Origin: Stenogyne calaminthoides
Lineage: Eukaryota; Streptophyta; Magnoliopsida; Lamiales; Lamiaceae
Reading direction: 5' to 3'
NCBI GenBank assembly: GCA_037126765.1
Contig: JBBCBC010000017.1
Location: 26,527,916 to 26,591,915, forward strand
DNA length: 64,000 bases
The notes beneath the pieces were generated by a model. That model had not been told where the DNA came from, made no database searches, and saw nothing but the letters and a program-made list of their open reading frames with translations. Made by a program: the position numbers and the translations under genes. Below are positions 34,426 to 44,536 of this stretch, in pieces. Within the stretch, counting starts at the first letter, position 1. The number at the start of each line of letters is the position of its first letter.

Positions 34426-37400
34426 TGTTGGAATTTAGAGGCACGTAAACACGTAATACATGCGCAGCGGAATTAAACTGTTCACCAACAACGAACATAT
34501 AATTGCTTACAAATTACAATAATCATAACGAGAAATCTTACAGTAACTCGAGAGCAGATTTCTCTACTACGGTATCCATGTAATCCCCGTTCACGGACTT
34601 GCACAGATTTGCCAGCGTTGAATCTGAGACGGAATTTGCTAGAAAAATTCATATTCTAGATTTTATGGAGAGAAGTTGAACAACCGTATTATGGATTCCC
34701 AAGAGCACATATATATAGGAGAGGCTTAGCTTAAATCTTAAGCTAACCTGATTGGGAAATAAAATCCCTAATCTTTATTTAAATAAATCTCTAAGATTTA
34801 TTTCCCACATATAAAATCTCTACGGATTTAAATGTCTTATATGAAAATATCTACGATTTATTTCCATATACATTAAATCCTACAATTATATTCCAAATAT
34901 AATTATTGGGAATTCTTATTTAATTAAATCCAATTTAATTAAATATTAATAATAATTAATTCTAAATTAATCTATTATTAATTACTTCTCCATAAATTAA
35001 ATATTAAATCCAATTTAACATTTAATCAACCAACTATAATCCGTAAAAAGGAACTACTTGTTGTGTGACCCATAGGCCCTCATATATCGAGCGATTAGTC
35101 AAACTAACGGTCTTAATTGAACCCTAGACAATAAATCAGACATTCTGAATATATGAGGTACGTTGCGAGAAACGTGCAACTACCTGTAACTGAAACATGG
35201 GATATTACGATTTCCTCCTTTCATTCGCGAATACTCGATTAAGTCTTGAACATGATGAAGTGTCTATTCAAATAACTTAATCATGTTATCTCCAATCACT
35301 AATTGATCATGTATGTCACACTTAGCCACAATGTCTAAGTTGACGTGCATCGGCCAATGACTTTGATCCAATTATGATGAGAAGATGAGTATTCTCTCTA
35401 AATCCACTTTGAGGAATGAATCATATTCTTGGCTCAACTACCACGCACATGTACTTCGTGATGAACCCTGTTGGGAAATTTAGTGTTTTGATGAAAGTTC
35501 CAGAAACACATGTAATAGGACCAGTCAGACCTGTTAGTTGACTGATGTTTATATTACCGTTTATAGAATACCAGTTGATAATACTGTATAGAACAACTGA
35601 TGTAATAGATAGGTCACATATTGAGGGGGAACCTCAATATGTATAGGTCAGATCTGAAGATTCAAAGAATAGCTGATATCCGACAGGTCAGAATGCAAGA
35701 GAAGAACAGAAGATCAGATCGATCTGATCAAGTCAGATATCTCAGCTGAAGTCATGAAGCTCAAACTCAGAATACTTGAAGATCAGATGACTTCCAGAAG
35801 ATCAGACCAGAAGATCTACATCAGCCGAGTCTGCTAGTTGAAGCTAGGTCAACCGGCACCAGAAGACTCCATCAGGTAGACTGATCAGCCTTGATTGATC
35901 AGGTCAGCTCACCAGGTGAAAACTGATGTTTCACCTAATCATACGTCTATGATCTGAACAAGAAGAATGTCAACCTTAGTTGGAAGAACAACACTGAAAA
36001 GTGCGTCTGTTAACCAATAAGAACAAGACACGTATGATCGGAGCCGACAATTACGGGATTTGATGCTGCTCTCTCTAACGGCTATAAAATACAAAATTCA
36101 CGCTTTCAGCCATGCCGTTCCTGAAGCACGTCACATCAATCCTGCAAACCTACCAAATATAGCCTGAAATTCAAATTTCTCTCCAACGGCTCTTTGATTT
36201 CAAGGTCTATAAATATGGGATCACACTTCAGAGTGAAGACACGGAAACACTGAACAATCAAGAAGCTCAAGCAATTATCAGATTTCCGCACGAAGAACAC
36301 GATCAAGAAGATTATTTTATTAAGTGTTCATCCCATAAGTTCTTAGCATAGAAATATTTTCATCTAGCTGATAGGCTATCTTAAACACTAGAAAAGATTT
36401 CATGGTTGGAACCAAAACAATCTTATCCAAACCCAAAGTTAGGTTAAGTTGTTTAGCAAGATTTCAGACTAGGGTTTCTAGTTCTGATTTCTGGGATCGG
36501 TTGAGTGAGAACTCCTTAAATATCTATTGGTGTATTGTGTTGGACTAACACAAAAATCTAAGTCCAGTTGGTTAAGTTGGTGCCCCTTGTGATAGGGAAG
36601 AGTGGACGTAGGACTGGTTTGTCCGAACCACTATAAATCTTGTGTGCCTTTACCTGCTTTGATTAACTGTCTACACAATCGCACACAACCTTTAAAGCGC
36701 ATACATATTCTAAGTTAAGATCAGCTAGCACCAAGCTTCTGATCTGATCAAGCTTGACACTTCAGTCAACTGGTTAAAAGACTAACTTTGGAATCTGATT
36801 TATCAAAACTGGTTTTTCACACGGGTAAAACTTAGCTTCCGCACACATCAGTTAAACTGATAGTTACCGAACTGATCTGCCTTCAGGCGATCAGTAAGTT
36901 GGTTATCAGCCCACACTGATTCACTCGCACTCTGATCAGGCTAACTACCATCACACCTGATCTGCACAAAAAGTTTTCAGAAGTCTATTCACCCCTCCCC
37001 TCTAGACTTCTGCCCTCACAAAACCCGTTCGGGACCTACAAACCCAATCCAAGCCGTATCTACCCATGGTTAGGGTGCAAGCATTGGTCATGGTCAAAGT
37101 TCATCATCCCACACATGTCGTGCGTATTGACCTCAAGTCAAAGGAGTATCGCATCGATCCCACTAACAGAGACACCCGTAGACAACTATAGTGGAAATAC
37201 ATCAAACGATTTCTCGGATGGGTATACCAATACCCTCTAAGGTATTTGTGCATCCATCATGAGATACCCAGTATCCCTTAGTAAGTGAGATCTTACTACA
37301 CTCTCTAAGAGTATGATGCAGATCGCACACCAATCTCCATTGCATCATCAATATCCCATTCTTGATGATCCTTGATCGGGGCTATTTGAGAATCATGCTT

Positions 37401-37604
37401 AAGTCAACTGAGTTCTCACAACCTCAATGACATCAATGACTCATGGGAACACTTGTATGAATAAATGCAAACAATCAAACATAATATTCAAACAAGTGTA
37501 TTGCCATACATTAATATTAAGTGAACTATTATATTAAATCAAACTGAATATCATCGAGTATTATGTCCTTATAATAGATTGTCTCTAGGACATTAACACT
37601 AACA
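34426..37604 (-). repeat. Solo LTR, reverse copy, interrupted by another solo LTR
   Basis: On the minus strand it runs from TGTTAGTGTTAATGTCC (at 37604) to ATTCCAACA (at 34426). Exact duplications GGGCA are at 34421-34425 and 37605-37609. Without the nested insertion it is about 1602 bp and matches the forward copy at 32629-34161 over its whole length. The two lie head to head across a 264-bp spacer. Confidence 0.92.
35469..37040 (+). repeat. Solo LTR (1572 bp) of a SIRE-related family
   Basis: Starts TGTTGGGAAATTTAG and ends GGGACCTACA. Exact duplications AACCC are at 35464-35468 and 37041-37045. U3 is dense in GATCAG/CTGATC. The GTGG...CCAC stem-loop is at 36602-36631 and is followed by TATAAATC. 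This is the youngest layer of this nest. Confidence 0.93.
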
Positions 37605-38022
37605 GGGCAACAGCGACGAGCGCAGTCACATCAGTGGAGAAAGATATGTGAGTCAAGTGGGAGTGGGGGATGTAGACGGAGTGGTGGGTGACGGCGGCGG
37701 CGGGAGGCGGGGCGACAACGGCAAGGGTGAGAATTAAGGTGAGAAGCGGCGCAAGATTGTGAAAAAATGAAATGTGTTTAGGGTTTGTGACTTTGTGTGT
37801 GTGTGTATATATATATAATATATAATATAATTATTATTTATTTTTAAAATAATATATGAAATTCAATAAAGGATTTTCGGTATACCGAAATTTCTATATT
37901 TATATACCATTACCGTACCGAAAATTTCGGTATACCGAATATTTTGATAAATTCGATATTTTTCGGTACGGTAAGTGCGGTATACCGGTATTTTCGGTAT
38001 TTCCTCCACCCCTAAGCACGGG

Positions 38023-38205
38023 TGAAAAAAATGGTAGTACGAGCTTAAACAAAATATGGTACGAGGTGAATTAATGGCGGTACGACCTCAATAATGAGTG
38101 GTACGGAGAAAATTAATGGTGATACACCCTTAATAAAGTGTGGTACGGGGTGGATTAATGGTAGTACGAGCTTAATAAAATGTGGTACGAGATAAATTAA
38201 TGTTT
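38023..38205. repeat. 43-bp satellite array, right part
   Basis: About four more diverged units (ATGGTACGAGGTGAATTAAT type) continuing the array at 31319-31491. Confidence 0.8.
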
Positions 38206-39734
38206 GAATATGGTGTAGTACTAGAGCGTTGATCGGATGAGGAAGAGAAAAAGTTGTTATAATTTTTAGAAAAAAAGGCTGCTAATATTTTTTAAGAATG
38301 CAAATGTTTTTATCCTATTTTATTTAATTCTTTTAGTTAATTAAATAGGGGTATAATATTTTTTTAAGAATGCAACTTTTTTTTTCTTATTTTATTTAAT
38401 TCTTTTAATTAATTAAATAGGGGTATAAGAGTCTAAATAATAATTCTCTTGATTAGAAAAGAACAAATTAAAATTTAATGACATAAAATAATATTTACTT
38501 TTACATTTGGTTATTTATAACTCTACCCCTATTTTACATGTGCAATATATTTTTTGTCCATTTTTTATTCTATGCAATTGTATATCATATCATAGATTCA
38601 ATATTTATTCTCATTGTTAAGTTATTAATTTGTTCGGAACATTTTGTAATAAAATTGTATGAGTTACGTTATATTTTAAAGACCTGTACATTAACATCTT
38701 TATATTTAAATTAAAATTATAAAACAAAAGAAAAATGAGACAATAAAAAAATTATTTGACAGTAAACAAAGATGAGCTATGCATTAATATGTGACAAAAA
38801 TTTGTATGAACCCGAGTTCACGGTGAACTCGATTTTTTTAGTATCATTGTTATATGTAAAAATTATCAATGTTATGCATAAAAACTATTACTGTTATGCA
38901 CAAAACTCTCACTGTTTAAAAAACACTTTATGTTTTTAAATAGTGAATTCTTTTAAGCATAACAGTGATAGAGTTCATGTATAGACTTGGTTCACAGGAG
39001 TGTTATTCTTAACATGTGAATATGCAAATAAATTAAATGAATATTAAAAATTCATAATCTTTAGAAAAAATAATAAAATGTAAGCAATTTTTTGTAAATA
39101 AAAGGAATGGTGTATATTTAAAATAATGTCCCATTTGATGAGTGGAGAGAATTTGAAATGTAAGAAAACTAATCGCTCATTTATAATAAATAAAGGAGAA
39201 TTTGCGACATAAGCACTCAAAAAATCCCCAATTTTGTCTTTAATTTTGTCTTTAGAAATAAGCAAGATACGAGTACTAAAAGGTTATAAGTGGGCGAAAT
39301 TCACCCAACCAACAATTATGTACCGTCAGATGGCATCTGGATTCTATTTCTATTAATAAAATAAAAAAAAAGACGTCTCCCAACCAGGTCTATACATGAA
39401 CTTTATCATTATTATGTACAAAATTTATCAGTGTTAAGCATAAAAACTTTCGCTGTTTATAAATATAAAACATTTTTTAAATATTGAGAAATTTTTTGCA
39501 TAACAGTAATAATTTTTATATCTAACAGTGATAGTTTTTACACATAATAGTGATACTAAAAAATCTAGTTCATCGTGAACTCAAGTTCACACAAATTTTT
39601 GCATAAGAAAAGAGTAAATATGGACAATAAATCGGACTACATATGATCATAACTCATAGCATAGTCCATCAACATACACATTATAATTAATAACAAAATG
39701 GATATAAAGCATATAGTGTAAATGAGGAGACTCC
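38206..39734. other. AT-rich intergenic DNA with small repeats
   Basis: A 71-bp tandem duplication lies at 38283-38353 and 38354-38425 (shared core TTAATTAAATAGGGGTATAA). Two related segments of about 210 bp lie in opposite orientation at about 38790-39000 and 39375-39605. Each carries a GAGTTCACGGTGAACT-type palindrome and TTTTAGTATCA, so they are probably two copies of one MITE. No gene seen. Confidence 0.65.
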
Positions 39735-40022
39735 TCAAACCATCATAACATCTGATTTTCTTACACCACTAAATACATGGCCATCCTGCGATGACTTATT
39801 GAAAAACTCAATACAATCGGAAATCGCTTCATTGTAGTGCGACTTTGAGTAGTAATACGAACTGCATGATGCCTTTGGTGGCTCCACCGCCGAGTCACAC
39901 GAGCTCCGCCTTGGCCCCGCCACGTTCCGTCTCTCCGACTCCGGCCAGCCACCGCGAGGAGGGAGGACGCGGGGGAAGATGAGTCGCATTATTATCTTTC
40001 GAAATCGGTCTAGTAGTTTCAT
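39735..40022 (-). CDS. Small plant protein with C-terminal YNEAI-DCIEFFN motif (95 aa), likely host gene
   Basis: Single-exon minus-strand ORF starting at 40022 in an excellent plant/Kozak context (GGCCACCATGA) and ending at TGA 39737-39735. The N-terminus MKLLDRFRKIIMRLIF is a short basic amphipathic segment. A Pro/Arg/Ser-rich middle follows, then PPKASCSSYYYSKSHYNEAI and SDCIEFFNKSSQDG. From memory, this ending resembles a family of small uncharacterised plant proteins and the AEAIEDCIEF ending of 'Josephin-like' small proteins. No enzymatic motif, signal peptide or full membrane helix. The local GC content is much higher than in the surroundings. The frame is intact, unlike every other coding region here, and a TATA-like box lies about 75 bases upstream. 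Function unknown. Confidence 0.72.
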   Translation of the reverse strand: MKLLDRFRKIIMRLIFPRVLPPRGGWPESERRNVAGPRRSSCDSAVEPPKASCSSYYYSKSHYNEAISDCIEFFNKSSQDGHVFSGVRKSDVMMV

Positions 40023-40095
40023 GGTGGCCTTTGAGAAAAATTGATGGTTTTTTGGTAAAGAGGAGAGAAACCCTAATCTTGAACTTTGTTGATAT

Positions 40096-40105
40096 CTTAT
40101 AATAG
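40096..40105 (-). promoter_or_regulatory. TATA-like box for the 95-aa gene
   Basis: CTATTATAAG on the minus strand, about 75 bases before the ATG. A CT-rich leader with AAACCCTAATCTT-like text on the opposite strand lies between them. Confidence 0.5.
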
Positions 40106-40447
40106 AGTTTGGTACATCCCGGGAAACTTGTTCACCGTGAAATTTGATCCATATTTATGAAATAGATACATATTTAACCTTTCAGTTATCACTATTAATA
40201 TCATTTTATAATATGAGATGAGTCATACTCTTTAGTTATGACCAGTAATATACATTTTTGTAATATAAGTCACGTCCTTCAATATCACGAGTAATTATAC
40301 CAATTTTTATGGTAATACGTCATATCTTTCAATTATCACAACCGATACCATTTTGTAGCATATATCATACACTTTCACTTATCACGTTAATAATTTTTTG
40401 TAACATAAATTATATCCTTCAATTATATAATTCAATGTTACGAATTC

Positions 40448-40770
40448 TTCTCATCTAAAAGTTCGAACTTGTACAGAGGTGCGAAATTAATTCGTTTGTT
40501 TAATCTTCCTAACACTTTAATATGGATATAGTTACTTTTAGAGGGAATCGAACCCACGTTCTTGTAGAGAGGTGCGTAATTAATTCGTTTATTTAATTTT
40601 CCTAACACTTTAATATGGATAGAGTTACTTTTAACTGGAATCGAACCTAAAACGTGGGCGTGAGCCTGAAGACTTTGATACCATGAAAGAATTCTGTCTC
40701 ATCTAAAAGTCTGAACTTATAAAGAGGTGTCTAATTAATTTGTTTGTTTAATTTTTCTAACAGTGAAACT
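40448..40770 (-). repeat. Tandem repeat with B-box-like motifs
   Basis: A 93-bp unit starting GAGGTGCG is duplicated (40476 and 40569) and a partial third begins near 40714. On the minus strand two copies of GGTTCGATTCC (40554-40544 and 40647-40637) match the pol III B-box consensus. No convincing A box was found, so this may be a SINE 3' part or a degenerate tRNA-like repeat. Confidence 0.5.
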
Positions 40771-41620
40771 CGTTCATAGTATAGTTACCCTTAATAAAAA
40801 TAGTATTTTATTGTCTATTTATTTTTGAGAGATACTCATAGGAAAGTGTAATACTATCATTTCTGTCGTGTGGAGGAATAAATTAAAAGGAGTGGATTAT
40901 ATATTTGTGACCCAATGATCGATGTTACGTTTCAGAAGAAAGATGTTGTCTCAAGCATGTGATTAAATCATTAATTTGCAAGCCTTTTTTCCCTAAACAA
41001 TTATAGCACTACGCAATAATATACTTATATGCTTATCAATGACGCACACAAAATATATCAAACCACGAATATAGTAATATCTTAAAATTCCTATTCATTA
41101 ATTTTATTTTATTTTAATTCGGTATTCGATCCAAAGGGTCCAGAACCTACCGTCCATTGGCAGGAGCTTCATTTCAAATCAAAGCTTATATTAGCTCTGT
41201 ATAGACTGTCTCATCTAAAAAATTAATAAAATCTAGTGAGGAGCAAATTTCTAAATCTCAAGTCTATACCACCTTTAAGAGGGTTATTGCTTACCCGCGT
41301 AAAAATTAATCCCACCAAACCACGGATATATATATACAAATTTGTGACTTAAATAAAACATGCATGTTTAATGAGAGTATTCACAAATAAAACCAAAGAA
41401 GAAAATAAAAATCCTTACGTTTATCCTATATTTAAGCAGTGTCTCGCGGAAATGAGAGATTACTTTTTTGACATAGAAAGAAAGATTATTAAAAGTTAAA
41501 GCCCCCTTTATGCCGTCTTATAGATTTTTAAATTTTCAAATTAAATACATCTACTTGTCGAACTACTTTAGAATCCAGTTGTTAGTTGCCAGTTTTATAA
41601 ATGTATTATATATATAAGGA
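40771..41620. other. AT-rich intergenic DNA
   Basis: No gene or clear repeat recognised in this stretch on either strand. Confidence 0.5.
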
Positions 41621-42021
41621 TTTGATCATATGTCCGCAGGTTGGCACAAATTTATATGTCCACCGTTTATGTAGCGTGCCACATATGCAAGGTCCCCACA
41701 ATAATTTAATTAGTTTCTTTAATTAATTCAATCTTCTCATTAATTATATAAACCTAAACCCTAAACTATGAACCATTCGGGCCAGGTGAACCATGAACCA
41801 CTTGGGTCGGGTTCGAGTTCAGGCCGGGTTAGGTCCAGGTCGGGTAACTTTTTTTAATATAATTAATAAAATTGGGTAAAATATGAAATTAATATATATA
41901 AAAGAGAAGATTGAATGAATTAAAGAAACTAATTAAATGATGGTGGAGACCTTGCATATGTGGCGCGCCACATAAGTAGTGGGCTTTTAAGTTTGTGCCC
42001 ACCTGCGGACATATGATCAAA
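41621..42021. mobile_element. MITE with long terminal inverted repeats (about 400 bp)
   Basis: The left arm begins TTTGATCATATGTCCGCAGG and the right arm is its complement ending at 42021. The arms run about 125-130 bp each with moderate divergence (both include CCACATATGCAAGGTC and TTAATTAGTTTCTTTAAT). The centre holds a GGGTCGGGTT-rich segment. Long TIRs recall Mutator-type MITEs. No clear target duplication could be read in the AT-rich flanks. Confidence 0.75.
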
Positions 42022-42300
42022 TTTATATATTATAAAAATTAAAAGGTAAAAATTTAGTTAGAATTAGTGAAATATTGAAATAAAAAAGTATACACATTGA
42101 TGATGTGATAATTCAATTGAAGGGTTGATTAGTTCTTTTGAAGATTGAGAAAGTCGTGTGTGAAATATTGTACACTAATGTTATGTGTAATACAACACAA
42201 ATAAGGTAAAAATTGCCTAAATTTCGCGGGTCAGGGCGGGTGGGTCGGGTCGGGCACGGGCAGTGGGCTTCAGGTTGGCGCGGGCGCATATATATTTATA
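42022..42300. other. Intergenic flank of element III
   Basis: AT-rich, then a GC-rich GGGCGGGTGGGTCGGGTCGG stretch (42234-42254) before the insertion site. No gene. Confidence 0.5.
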
Positions 42301-42305
42301 GAAGG

Positions 42306-44412
42306 TGTTGGGAGATGAATTTAATAAAGAAGTTTTGATTAGATCCCAAAAACCCCTAAGTATGACATGTTCAGGATAATCTTGATAGTCTGAGTCAGGT
42401 TTCAGCATAGATTGTTCAGGAAGATATCTGGACAATGTATAGTTAGCAGATATAGATCAGGTTAGATCTTGAAGTTACTGAAGAACTCATAAGGTACTGA
42501 GTAACTAAAGAATCAGTAGAACTGAATGTTCAAAAAGGTACTAAAGATGCTGAAGAAATGAAGACTCAGATATCAAGACTCAATGAAGTTGTCAAGACAT
42601 CAAGACTCAAGAAGTTCTGTCAAGACATCAAGACTCAAAAAGTTGTCAAGACGCTCAAGACTCAAGAAGTTGTCAAGACAATCAAGACTCGAAGAAGTTG
42701 CGTAAGACATGAAGACTCAAGAAGTTCTTCAAGACATCAAGACTCGAAGAAGTTGTCAAGACATCAAGACTCGATGAGTTATCAAGACTCAAGAAGATAA
42801 TGAATACTCAAGATCACCCTGAATGTTCAATGACAAGACCGAATAATATCTATCTCAAGACTACAAAACCGAGAAAAACGCACATGTTGAGAAAAAGTAG
42901 ATATTGCCCAAAACATTCTAGAAAGTGCATAAAAGGAACTAAGTCTAAGTGTTGTTTAAGGTTGTCTCATTCGAGAGAGATTGACAAAAAAAGAGCCGTT
43001 TTGTTTGTCTACATTCATCGAAGACAAGAACCAATCGAGGAAGACAACACTGTACTTCATCGACCTTCGAAAGCGATAGGACCACGAATTATGTCGGTAA
43101 TCTTAAGTTCGCATCGCAAAAATTGGTGATTGGCTACATGACTGCATTTTTCCTAAAACATGCAAGGGAGTGTTCAAACCCTAAAAATAGTCGTTCATCT
43201 ACATGACTGCATTTTTCCTAAAACATGCAAGGGAGTGTTCAAACCCTAAAAATAGTCGTTCATCAAACACCAGAAGAGGAAACTCATAAAGCTATCTCTT
43301 CCAACGGATAGTTTTTCAAAGAGCGACCTTGGTGAAGTTGCCTATAAATACCAGTGACCCTTTACATTGAGAGGTTACGGGAAATTTCAAAGAAACTCAA
43401 GAGCTCATTCGTATTATTGCAAATTGAAGCACTCGAAAACCCTAGAATTTCCCAAGTGTTTCACATTGGAGAGAGCTCACTATTCTAAGCCTAGATTGAT
43501 AGATATATCCAAAGCTTAGAAGAGATATCCTAGTCTTTGCATTAGTTCTTATTGTAAAGGATATCTCAGCCTAGTTGAAAACCAACCCAAAACCCAAACC
43601 CTTTATTAAGGTAGTTTGTGTGTGTTTTGTTGGTGAGTTAGAGTTGTAACGAGTGAGTAAGCTACAGTGAGTTGGCCAGAAAACTCTAGAGAAGAAGTTA
43701 GTAAGCTACTTGTGGTAGTTTGAACACTTGTGTGTGTTTGAGTTAGTAAGCTGCAGTGAGTCAGCCAGAAAACTCAAGGTAGAAAAGTGAGTAAGCTACA
43801 GTGTGTTAGCCTGAAAGCTTTAGGAAGTGGTTAAGAAATTTCTCTGAAGATCAGAGAGAGTGGACGTAGGAGCTTGAGTCTCTGAACCACTATAATTGTT
43901 GTGTTGTTTGCTTTTTGTCTTTGCATTTTATACATTACATGTTTTTTTCGAAAGCATATTTCATCGATATTGATTGGAACCAATCCATTTCGAATCGAAT
44001 AAAATTGGTCACAACCTTAATCACTGTTTTATTAAAGGAAGAAGATATTTCAGCAAAGCTAAAACGAGTATAAACTTAGGGCCAACCATTCCACACACTT
44101 GAGTAGCTAGAACATATAGTTACCAAACTGAACTAACTCTACTGAGTGTTCAGTAAGATAATTATCCGATCCAAGCTCCTCAGGATCTCTGATAAATTCA
44201 GGATCAGTTGGGCTAATCTGAAGCTTTTGAAAGCAGATCATGATCATTGTCTCAGTAGACTTTGACTCAGGGCAATCCGTGCTTCTCAGGACAAAAATAT
44301 CAGGATAACCTGACCCATCTGACCTCAGTGAAGAAAAAGTTTGAAAAATCACTGAACACGTGTATTCCCACCCCCCATACACGTGTGAGACTCGTTAGCA
44401 CCGGGACCAACA
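42306..44412 (+). repeat. 5' LTR of element III (2107 bp)
   Basis: TGTTGGGAGATG to GGGACCAACA. It has a GTCAAGACATCAAGACTC-type minisatellite (about 42560-42800), a 65-bp tandem duplication at 43134-43263 absent from the 3' LTR, TATA 43343-43350, stem-loop 43860-43890 and hairpin 44356-44386. Confidence 0.93.
43134..43263 (+). repeat. 65-bp tandem duplication within 5' LTR of element III
   Basis: Unit 43134-43198 is repeated without visible change at 43199-43263 (starts CTACATGACTGCATTTTTCC). The 3' LTR has one copy (about 54999-55065), so the duplication arose after insertion or is an assembly artefact. Confidence 0.9.
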
Positions 44413-44414
44413 AG

Positions 44415-44427
44415 TGGTATCAGAGCA
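44415..44427 (+). promoter_or_regulatory. Primer-binding site of element III
   Basis: TGGTATCAGAGCA two bases after the LTR, identical to element II. Confidence 0.9.
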
Positions 44428-44536
44428 GTGGTTCATTTTGACCACTTGCTTTGGTAGCCATAGTCTATTCTTTGAAAAGACTTTGGTGGTCTACTGAATA
44501 GATCTGTTTGCTGATATCTTACAAGGCTCCGTCATC

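Larger units (their letters stand above)
31500..38014. mobile_element. hAT-like non-autonomous element with three nested solo LTRs
   Basis: The ends are TAGGGGTGGA and TCCACCCCTA. The 8-bp duplications GGCACGGG (31492-31499) and AGCACGGG (38015-38022) differ at one base. Sub-terminal regions are full of GGTATACCGAAAATTTTCGG-like inverted motifs (31530-31730 and 37875-38000). The interior includes about three copies of a 27-bp ATAAGTTTCAACAGTTCAAC repeat (31787-31875). No transposase ORF. Three later solo LTRs make up most of its length. Confidence 0.85.

Noticed and set aside
31500..38014. Full-length LTR retrotransposon made of the inverted LTR-like pair
   Set aside because: The two LTRs are in opposite orientation and each has its own exact 5-bp duplication, so they are two separate solo LTRs.
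42560..42800. CRISPR-like array (regular GTCAAGACATCAAGACTC repeats)
   Set aside because: Repeats are directly tandem with no unique spacers, lie in an LTR of a plant retrotransposon and have counterparts in the other LTR.
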